Origin: Prosapia bicincta
Taxonomy: Eukaryota; Arthropoda; Insecta; Hemiptera; Cercopidae
Reading direction: 5' to 3'
NCBI GenBank assembly: GCA_036971475.1
Contig: JBAIZL010000008.1
Span: 10,689,395 to 10,753,394, forward strand
Length of the DNA stretch: 64,000 nucleotides
In this document: one piece after another, positions 55,695 through 64,000 of the stretch
Layout: each line of letters opens with the position of its first letter
Position numbering within the stretch: position 1 is the stretch's first letter
Position numbers and translations under genes: made by a program
Notes under the pieces: generated by a model
Told to the model about the DNA's origin: nothing
The model's database searches: none
The model's input: only the letters and a program-made list of their open reading frames with translations

Positions 55695-56920
55695 ATCGTA
55701 TATACCATCAAATTGCTCCAAAAAAAAAATGCATGAATTATAGTTCATGGATTTTGCGATTTCTACAAAAAATGGATTTCTCATTTAAAAGGCATAATAA
55801 ACGCAGAATCGACCATAGATTCGCATTGTGCACTTATAATTGATCTATAATAAGTATTATAGGAGCTATCGCAATTGTCATATATTTGCTCTAAAAAAAA
55901 TGCATGAATTATAGTTCATGGATTTTGCGATTTCTACAAAAAATGGATTTCTCATTTAAAAGGCATAATAAACGCAGAATCGACCATAGATTCGCATTGT
56001 GCACTTAGAATTGATCTATAATAAGTATTATAGGAGCTATCGCAATTGTCATATATTTGCTCTAAAAAAAATGCATGAATTATAGTTCATGGATTTTGCG
56101 ATTTCTACAAAAAATGGATTTCTCATTTAAAAGGCATAATAAACGCAGAATCGACCATAGATTCGCATTGTGCACTTAGAATTGATCTATAATAAGTATT
56201 ATAGGAGCTATCGCAATTGTCATATATTTGCTCTAAAAAAAATGCATGAATTATAGTTCATAGATTTTGCGATTTCTACAAAAAATGGATTTCTCATTTA
56301 AAAGGCATAATAAACGCAGAATCGACCATAGATTCGCATTGTGCACTTAGAAATGATCTATAATAAGTATTATAGGAGCTATCGCAATTGTCATATATTT
56401 GCTCTAAAAAAAATGCATGAATTATAGTTCATGGATTTTGCGATTTCTACAAAAAATGGATTTCTCATTTAAAAGGCATAATAAACGCAGAATCGACCAT
56501 AGATTCGCATTGTGCACTTAGAAATGATCTATAATAAGTATTATAGGAGCTATCGCAATTGTCATATATTTGCTCTAAAAAAAATGCATGAATTATAGTT
56601 CATGGATTTTGCGATTTCTACAAAAAATGGATTTCTCATTTAAAAGGCATAATAAACGCAGAATCGACCATAGATTCGCATTGTGCACTTAGAATTGATC
56701 TATAATAAGTATTATAGGAGCTATCGCAATTGTCATATATTTGCTCTAAAAAAAATGCATGAATTATAGTTCATGGATTTTGCGATTTCTACAAAAAATG
56801 GATTTCTCATTTAAAAGGCATAATAAACGCAGAATCGACCATAGATTCGCATTGTGCACTTAGAAATGATCTATAATAAGTATTATAGGAGCTATCGCAA
56901 TTGTCATATATTTGCTCTAA
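55695..56920 (+). repeat. ATCGTATATACC block, third copy
   Basis: Modified type-C junction 64 monomers from the 44751 copy, with the same series of position-112 states in the next seven monomers. The first monomer differs by CTTATAATTGA (55835), a variant otherwise seen at 23701, 30541, 34471 and 37886. Either a conversion or a parallel change brought that variant in. Confidence 0.65.
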
Positions 56921-59400
56921 AAAAAATGCATGAATTATAGTTCATGGATTTTGCGATTTCTACAAAAAATGGATTTCTCATTTAAAAGGCATAATAAACA
57001 CAGAATCGACCATAGATTCGCATTGTGCACTTAGAATTGATATATAATAAGTATTATAGGAGCTATCGCAATTATCATATATTTGCTCTAAAAAAAATGC
57101 ATGAATTATAGTTCATGGATTTTGCGATTTCTACAAAAAATGGATTTCTCATTTAAAAGGCATAATAAACGCAGAATCGACCATAGATTCGCATTGTGCA
57201 CTTAGAATTGATATATAATAAGCATTATAGGAGCTATCGCAATTGTCATATATTTGCTCTAAAAAAAATGCATGAATTATAGTTCATGGATTTTGCGATT
57301 TCTACAAAAAATGGATTTCTCATTTAAAAGGCATAATAAACGCAGAATCGACCATAGATTCGCATTGTGCACTTAGAAATGATCTATAATAAGTATTATA
57401 GGAGCTATCGCAATTGTCATATATTTGCTCTAAAAAAAATGCATGAATTATAGTTCATGGATTTTGCGATTTCTACAAAAAATGGATTTCTCATTTAAAA
57501 GGCATAATAAACGCAGAATCGACCATAGATTCGCATTGTGCACTTAGAAATGATCTATAATAAGTATTATAGGAGCTATCGCAATTGTCATATATTTGCT
57601 CTAAAAAAAATGCATGAATTATAGTTCATGGATTTTGCGATTTCTACAAAAAATGGATTTCTCATTTAAAAGGCATAATAAACGCAGAATCGACCATAGA
57701 TTCGCATTGTGCACTTAGAATTGATCTATAATAAGTATTATAGGAGCTATCGCAATTGTCATATATTTGCTCTAAAAAAAATGCATGAATTATAGTTCAT
57801 GGATTTTGCGATTTCTACAAAAAATGGATTTCTCATTTAAAAGGCATAATAAACGCAGAATCGACCATAGATTCGCATTGTGCACTTAGAATTGATCTAT
57901 TATAAGTATTATAGGAGCTATCGTAATTACCATCAAATTGCTCCAAAAAAAAATGCATGAATTATAGTTCATGGATTTTGCGATTTCTACAAAAAATGGA
58001 TTTCTCATTTAAAAGGCATAATAAACGCAGAATCGACCATAGATTCGCATTGTGCACTTAGAATTGATCTATAATAAGTATTATAGGAGCTATCGCAATT
58101 GTCATATATTTGCTCTAAAAAAAATGCATGAATTATAGTTCATGGATTTTGCGATTTCTACAAAAAATGGATTTCTCATTTAAAAGGCATAATAAACGCA
58201 GAATCGACCATAGATTCGCATTGTGCACTTAGAAATGATCTATAATAAGTATTATAGGAGCTATCGCAATTGTCATATATTTGCTCTAAAAAAAATGCAT
58301 GAATTATAGTTCATGGATTTTGCGATTTTTACAAAAAATGGATTTCTCATTTAAAAGGCATAATAAACGCAGAATCGACCATAGATTCGCATTGTGCACT
58401 TAGAATTGATCTATAATAAGTATTATAGGAGCTATCGCAATTGTCATATATTTTCTCTAAAAAAAATGCATGATTTTAGTTCATGGATTTTGCGATTTCT
58501 ACAAAAAATGGATAACTCATTTAAAAGGCATAATAAACGCAGAATCGACCATAGATTCGCATTGTGCACTTAGAATTGATCTATAATAAGTATTATAGGA
58601 GCTATCGCAATTGTCATATATTTGCTCTAAAAAAATGCATGAATTATAGTTCATGGATTTTGCGATTTCTACAAAAAATGGATTTCTCATTTAAAAGGCA
58701 TAATAAACGCAGAATCGACCATAGATTCGCATTGTGCACTTAGAATTGATCTATAATAAGTATTATAGGAGCTATCGCAGTTGTCATATATTTGCTCTAA
58801 AAAAAATGCATGAATTATAGTTCATGGATTTTGCGATTTCTACAAAAAATGGATTTCTCATTTAAAAGGCATAATAAACGCAGAATCGACCATAGATTCG
58901 CATTGTGCACTTAGAAATGATCTATAATAAGTATTATAGGAGCTATCGCAATTGTCATATATTTGCTCTAAAAAAAATGCATGAATTATAGTTCATGGAT
59001 TTTGCGATTTCTACAAAAAATGGATTTCTCATTTAAAAGGCATAGTAAACACAGAATCGACCATAGATTCGCATTGTGCACTTAGAATTGATATATAATA
59101 AGTATTATAGGAGCTATCGCAATTGTCATATATTTGCTCTAAAAAAAATGCATGAATTATAGTTCATGGATTTTGCGATTTCTACAAAAAATGGATTTCT
59201 CATTTAAAAGGCATAATAAACGCAGAATCGACCATAGATTCGCATTGTGCACTTAGAATTGATATATAATAAGCATTATAGGAGCTATCGCAATTGTCAT
59301 ATATTTGCTCTAAAAAAAATTCATGAATTATAGTTCATGGATTTTGCGATTTCTACAAAAAATGGATTTCTCATTTAAAAGGCATAATAAACGCAGAATC
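56550..59400 (+). repeat. Block repeated at 12-monomer spacing (about 2050 bp)
   Basis: The series AAATGAT (56864/58914), CACAG with AATTGATATAT (about 57000/59050) and GATATATAATAAGCA (57210/59261) recurs at about 2050. It matches over about 56.55-57.35 and 58.6-59.4 kb. A related series, AAATG, then CACAG with GATAAATAAT, then GATATATAATAAGCA, is at 53.95-54.32 kb, and GATATATAATAAGCA alone is at 53106. Type-B junctions at 58452, 59473 and 59644 lie between and beyond. All satellite. Confidence 0.7.
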
Positions 59401-59899
59401 GACCATAGATTCGCATTGTGCACTTAGAATTGATCTATAATAAGTATTATAGGAGCTGTCGCAATTGTCATATATTTTCTCTAAAAAAAATGCATGATTT
59501 TAGTTCATGGATTTTGCGATTTCTACAAAAAATGGATTTCTCATTTAAAAGGCATAATAAACGCAGAATCGACCATAGATTCGCATTGTGCACTTAGAAT
59601 TGATCTATAATAAGTATTATAGGAGCTATCGCAATTGTCATATATTTTCTCTAAAAAAAATGCATGATTTTAGTTCATGGATTTTGCGATTTCTACAAAA
59701 AATGGATTTCTCATTTAAAAGGCATAATAAACGCAGAATCGACCATAGATTCGCATTGTGCACTTAGAATTGATCTATAATAAGTATTATAGGAGCTATC
59801 GCAATTGTCATATATTTGCTCTAAAAAAAATGCATGAATTATAGTTAATGGATTTTGCGATTTCTACAAAAAATGGATTTCTCATTTAAAAGGCATAAT

Positions 59900-61850
59900 A
59901 AACGCAGAATTGACCATAGATTCGCATTGTGCACTTAGAATTGATCTATAATAAGTATTATAGGAGCTATCGCAATTGTCATATATTTGCTCTAAATGAA
60001 ATGCATGAATTACAGTTCATGGATTTTGCGATTTCTACAAAAAATGGATTTCTTTTTTAAAAGGCATAATAAACGCAGAATCGACCATAGATTCGCATTG
60101 TGCTCTTAGAATTGATCTATAATAAGTATTATAGGAGCTAACGCAATTGTCATATATTTCCTCTAAAAGAAATGCATGAATTATAGTTCATGGATTTTGC
60201 GATTTCTACAAAAAATGGATTTCTCATTTAAAAGGCATAATAAACGCAGAATCGACCATAGATTCGCATTGTGCACTTAGAATTGATCTATAATAAGTAT
60301 TATAGGAGCTAACGCAATTGTCATAAATTTCCTCTAAAAGAAATGCATGAATTATAGTTCATGGATTTTGCGATTTCTACAAAAAATGGATTTCTCATTT
60401 AAAAGGCATAATAAACGCAGAATCGACCATAGATTCGCATTGTGCACTTAGAATTGATCTATAATAAGTATTATAAGAGCTATCGCAATTGTCATATATT
60501 TGCTCTAAAAAAAATGCATGAATTATAGTTCATGGATTTTGCGATTTCTACAAAAAATGGATTTCTCATTTAAAAGGCATAATAAACGCAGAATCGACCA
60601 TAGATTCGCATTGTGCTCTTAGAATTGATCTATAATAAGTATTATAGGAGCTATCGCAATTGTCATATATTTGCTCTAAAAGAAATGCATGAATTATAGT
60701 TCATGAATTTTGCGATTTCTACAGAAAATGGATTTCTCATTTAAAAGGCATAATAATCGCAGAAGCGACCATAGATTTGCATTGTGCACTTAGAATTGAT
60801 CTATAATAAGTATTATAGGAGCAATGGCAATTGTCATATATTTGCTCTAAAAAAAATGCATGAATTATAGTTAATGGATTTTGCGATTTCTACAAAAATG
60901 GATTTCTCATTTATAAGGCCTAATAAACGCAGAATCGACCATAGATTCGCATTGTGCTCTTAGAATTGATCTATAATAAGTATTATAGGAGCTATCACAA
61001 TTGTCATATATTTGCTCTAAAAAAAAGGCATGAATTATAGTTCATGGATTTTGCGATTTCTACAAAAAATGGATTTCTCATTTAAAAGGCATAATAAACG
61101 CAGAATCGACCATAGATTGGCATTGTGCAATTAGAATTGATCTATAATAAGTATTATAGGAGCTATCGCAATTGTCATATATTTGCTCTAAAAAAAATGC
61201 ATGAATTATAGTTCATGGATTTTGCGATTTCTACAAAAAATGGATTTCTCATTTAAAAGGCATAATAAACGCAGAATCGACCATAGATTCGCATTGTGCT
61301 CTTAGAATTGATCTATAATAAGTATTATAGGAGCTAACGCAATTGTCATAAATTTCCTCTAAAAGAAATGCATGAATTATAGTTCATGGATTTTGCGATT
61401 TCTACAAAAAATGGATTTCTCATTTAAAAGGCATAATAAACGCAGAATCGACCATAGATTCGCATTGTGCACTTAGAATTGATCTATAATAAGTATTATA
61501 AGAGCTATCGCAATTGTCATATATTTGCTCTAAAAAAAATGCATGAATTATAGTTCATGGATTTTGCGATTTCTACAAAAAATGGATTTCTCATTTAAAA
61601 GGCATAATAAACGCAGAATCGACCATAGATTCGCATTGTGCTCTTAGAATTGATCTATAATAAGTATTATAGGAGCTATCGCAATTGTCATATATTTGCT
61701 CTAAAAGAAATGCATGAATTATAGTTCATGAATTTTGCGATTTCTACAAAAAATGGATTTCTCATTTAAAAGGCATAATAATCGCAGAAGCGACCATAGA
61801 TTCGCATTGTGCACTTAGAATTGATCTATAATAAGTATTATAGGAGCTAT
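59900..61850 (+). repeat. Divergent CTCTTAG subfamily with a 6-monomer duplication (1025 bp)
   Basis: Monomers here share GTGCTCTTAG, AGCTAACGCAATTG, CATAAATTTCCTC and TAAAAGAAATG, and carry more private changes than elsewhere (TCTTTTTTAAAAGG near 60051, TACAGAAAATGG near 60720, TTTATAAGGCCTAAT near 60910). A series repeats 1025 bases apart: GAGCTAACGC (60306/61331) and AGAAGCGACC (60761/61786), i.e. six monomers. The right copy has fewer private changes than the left. No gene is present. More diverged monomers are often found near array edges or in old segments, but both sides continue as ordinary satellite. Confidence 0.8.
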
Positions 61851-63933
61851 CGCAATTGTCATATATTTGCTCTAAAAAAAATGCATGAATTATAGTTCAT
61901 GGATTTTGCGATTTCTACAAAAAATGGATTTCTCATTTAAAAGGCATAATAAACGCAGAATCGACCATAGATTCGCATTGTGCACTTAGAATTGATCTAT
62001 AATAAGTATTATAGGAGCTATCGCAATTGTCATATATTTGCTATAAAAAAAATGCATGAATTATAGTTCATGGATTTTGCGATTTCTACAAAAAATGGAT
62101 TTCTCATTTAAAAGGCATAATAAACGCAGAATCGACCATAGATTGGCATTGTGCACTTAGAATTGATCTATAATAAGTATTATAGGAGCTATCGCAATTG
62201 TCATATATTTGCTCTAAAAAAAATGCATGAATTATAGTTCATGGATTTTGCGATTTCTACAAAAAATGGATTTCTCATTTAAAAGGCATAATAAACGCAG
62301 AATCGACCATAGATTCGCATTGTGCACTTAGAAATGATCTATAATAAGTATTATAGGAGCTATCGCAATTGTCATATATTTGCTCTAAAAAAAATGCATG
62401 AATTATAGTTCATGGATTTTGCGATTTCTACAAAAAATGGATTTCTCATTTAAAAGGCATAATAAACGCAGAATCGACCATAGATTCGCATTGTGCACTT
62501 AGAATTGATCTATAATAAGTATTATAGGAGCTATCGCAATTGTCATATATTTGCTCTAAAAAAAATGCATGAATTATAGTTCATGGATTTTGCGATTTCT
62601 ACAAAAAATGGATTTCTCATTTAAAAGGCATAATAAACGCAGAATCGACCATAGATTCGCATTGTGCACTTAGAATTGATCTATAATAAGTATTATAGGA
62701 GCTATCGCAATTTTCATATATTTGCTCTAAAAAAAATGCGTGAATTATAGTTCATGGATTTTGCGATTTCTACAAAAAATGGATTTCTCATTTAAAAGGC
62801 ATAATAAACGCAGAATCGACCATAGATTGGCATTGTGCACTTAGAATTGATCTATAATAAGTATTATAGGAGCTATCGCAATTGTCATATATTTGCTCTA
62901 AAAAAAATGCATGAATTATATAGTTCATGGATTTTGCGATATCTAAAAAAAATGGATTTCTCATTTAAAAGGCATAATAAACGCAGAATCGACCATAGAT
63001 TCGCATTGTGCACTTAGAATTGATCTATAATAAGTATTATAGGAGCTATCGCAATTGTCATATATTTGCTCTAAAAAAATGCATGAATTATAGTTCATGG
63101 ATTTTGCGATTTCTACAAAAAATGGATTTCTCATTTAAAAGACATAATAAACGCAGAATCGACCATAGATTCGCATTGTGCACTTAGAAATGATATATAA
63201 TAAGTATTATAGGAGCTATCGCAATTGTCATATATTTGCTCTAAAAAAAATGCATGAATTATAGTTCATGGATTTTGCGATTTCTACAAAAAATGGATTT
63301 CTCATTTAAAAGGCATAATAAACGCAGAATCGACCATAGATTCGCATTGTGCACTTAGAAATGATCTATAATAAGTATTATAGGAGCTATCGCAATTGTC
63401 ATATATTTGCTCTAAAAAAAATGCATGAATTATAGTTCATGGATTTTGCGATTTCTACAAAAAATGGATTTCTCATTTAAAAGGCATAATAAACACAGAA
63501 TCGACCATAGATTCGCATTGTGCACTTAGAATTGATCTATAATAAGTATTATAGGAGCTATCGCAATTGTCATATATTTGCTCTAAAAAAAATGCATGAA
63601 TTATAGTTCATGGATTTTGCGATTTCTACAAAAAATGGATTTCTCATTTAAAAGGCATAATAAACGGAGAATCGACCATAGATTCGCATTGTGCACTTAG
63701 AATTGATCTATAATAAGTATTATAGGAGCTATCGCAATTGTCATATATTTGCTCTAAAAAAAATGCATGAATTATATTTCATGGATTTTGCGATTTCTAC
63801 AAAAAATGGATTTCTCATTTAAAAGGCATAATAAACGCAGAATCGACCATAGATTGGCATTGTGCACTTAGAATTGATCTATAATAAGTATTATAGGAGC
63901 TATCGCAATTGTCATATATTTGCTCTAAAAAAA
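61850..63933 (+). repeat. Ordinary monomers to the right edge
   Basis: Twelve complete copies close to the consensus. Private variants include GATTGG (62146, 62827 and 63853), CGCAATTTTCAT (62707), TATATAGTTCATGG with a 2-base insertion (about 62928), GCGATATCTAAAA (62937) and a CACAG monomer (63495). The insertion and indel near 62.9 kb locally open a 60-codon frame, which is not a gene. No block duplication was recognised. Confidence 0.7.
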
Positions 63934-64000
63934 ATGCATGAATTATAGTTCATGGATTTTGCGATTTCTAAAAAAAATGGATTTCTCATTTAAAAGGCAT
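63934..64000 (+). repeat. Partial satellite monomer cut by the window edge
   Basis: The first 67 bases of a monomer, ending in AAAAGGCAT, with ATTTCTAAAAAAA in place of ATTTCTACAAAAA. The array clearly continues past the window. The single base at position 1 is likewise the end of a preceding monomer's A-tract. Confidence 0.95.

Larger units (their letters stand above)
43440..58000 (+). repeat. Type-C-rich satellite region
   Basis: About 85 monomers in which type-C junctions recur every few units: about 44241, 44412, 44751, 46466, 46638, 48003, 48175, 49030, 50057, 51070, 51761, 52792, 55695 and 57923. There are about nine scattered type-C junctions in the first 40 kb. Type B is scarcer here than to the left (49559, 50411, 53322, and a half-type at 44598 where TTTCTC is followed by ordinary GAATTATAG). 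No single period dominates. GGATTTAGCG monomers occur at spacings of 7, 1, 12, 9 and 12 monomers from 43.1 kb. Nothing but satellite is present. Confidence 0.75.
1..64000 (+). repeat. 171-bp AT-rich satellite DNA array, about 374 monomers, head to tail
   Basis: The same 171-base unit fills the whole window. Starts of the ATGCATGAATT motif fall on a 171-base grid from 2 to 63934 with a total slip of about -22 bases, which implies about 374 complete copies. Neighbouring copies differ at only a few positions, and all run in one direction. No unique DNA, gene, transposon or other repeat interrupts them, so every stretch over 300 bases without a gene is satellite. The consensus has 51 G or C in 171 (about 30%) and five CpGs, about 1.3 times the number expected from base composition. 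Most length variation is in the junction A-tract. Such an array is typical of eukaryotic heterochromatin (centromeric, pericentromeric or subtelomeric), but the window reaches neither edge, so its chromosomal position is unknown. I do not recognise the satellite family. Confidence 0.98.

Noticed and set aside
15483..63017. Open reading frames of 60-73 codons on both strands (for example 15483-15665, 29337-29519, 40908-41129, 49501-49692, 62835-63017) as small genes
   Set aside because: They are repeats of the satellite itself, start at GTG within GTGCAC, open only where indels shift the frame, have no conserved domain and mirror each other on opposite strands.
1..64000. Primate alpha satellite because of the 171-bp length
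   Set aside because: The sequence does not resemble the alpha consensus I know and has no CENP-B box. The single TTCG in the monomer is followed by CATTG, not the required spacing to A and CGGG.
1..64000. CRISPR array
   Set aside because: The repeats adjoin directly with no unique spacers; the unit is 171 bp and there are no cas genes.
1..64000. Hammerhead ribozyme in the satellite, as in some animal satellites
   Set aside because: No CTGATGA-like core with a GAAA partner was found on the + strand, nor its complement (TCATCAG). GCTGAATC variants do not fit the core.
1..64000. Transposable element or inverted segment hidden in the array
   Set aside because: The 171-base phase holds across the window with only small indels, and all monomers read the same way; no insertion larger than a few bases was seen.
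1..64000. Telomeric repeats or subtelomere boundary
   Set aside because: No run of TTAGG, TTAGGG or similar short repeats was found; the array continues beyond both window edges.
1..64000. tRNA, rRNA or other structured RNA genes
   Set aside because: No tRNA B-box-like GGTTCGA motif or rRNA-like sequence occurs; GTTCATGGA in each monomer only superficially resembles a B box.

Overview
The whole 64 kb window is one uninterrupted, head-to-tail tandem array of an AT-rich satellite DNA. The monomer is 171 bp (about 30% G+C) and starts here, by my convention, at the ATGCATGAATT motif. Its first copy lies at 2-172. Starts recur on a 171-base grid (2, 173, 344 ... 20003, 40856, 61881, 63934). The grid drifts by only about -22 bases over the window, because of 1-2 base changes mostly in the A-tract at the monomer junction. 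That gives about 374 complete monomers plus a 67-base partial copy at the right edge. Every copy I read is in the same orientation. I saw no gene, RNA gene, transposable element, telomere repeat or unique sequence anywhere.

This points to a eukaryotic heterochromatic block, such as centromeric, pericentromeric or subtelomeric DNA. The monomer has the length of primate alpha satellite but not its sequence, and it has no CENP-B box. The five CpGs per monomer are mostly intact, which argues weakly against a heavily CpG-methylated germline and is compatible with an invertebrate. I cannot name the species.

The information in the window lies in which variant monomers sit where. Linked diagnostic changes define monomer types: T112A; the TTTCTC/GATTTT type ('B'); the TAATTACCATCAAATTG type ('C'); the GCTGAATC + ATTCCT pair; CACAGAATC; and GTTTGG. 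Their order repeats in multi-monomer blocks. From left to right these are: a 4-monomer duplication (1.2-2.6 kb); a 17-monomer duplication of period 2905 (about 3.0-8.7 kb), whose second copy has lost exactly one monomer; a 10-monomer duplication of period 1708 (9.45-12.87 kb); a mosaic with recurring GCTGAATC/ATTCCT pairs (12.9-18.7 kb); a 15-monomer block of period about 2566 (18.7-22.9 kb, echoed to 25.5 kb); a mosaic of blocks shared at distances of 10, 24, 29, 32, 33 and 40 monomers (23-34.5 kb); a 20-monomer duplication of period 3415 (33.7-40.5 kb) overlapping a 15-monomer duplication of period 2561 (38.3-43.4 kb); a region rich in type C (43.4-58 kb); and a patch of more divergent monomers (59.9-61.9 kb) related to another at 54.6-55.3 kb.

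The pattern is what repeated unequal exchange or replication-slippage amplification leaves. Units change by whole monomers, breakpoints stay in register, and no single higher-order repeat dominates. Short open frames of 60-73 codons do exist, but all those listed begin at GTG inside a GTGCAC palindrome of the monomer and appear only where an indel removes the usual stop. I do not treat them as genes. No protein-based system is encoded here. All block boundaries were read by eye from diagnostic variants and are approximate to about one or two monomers.
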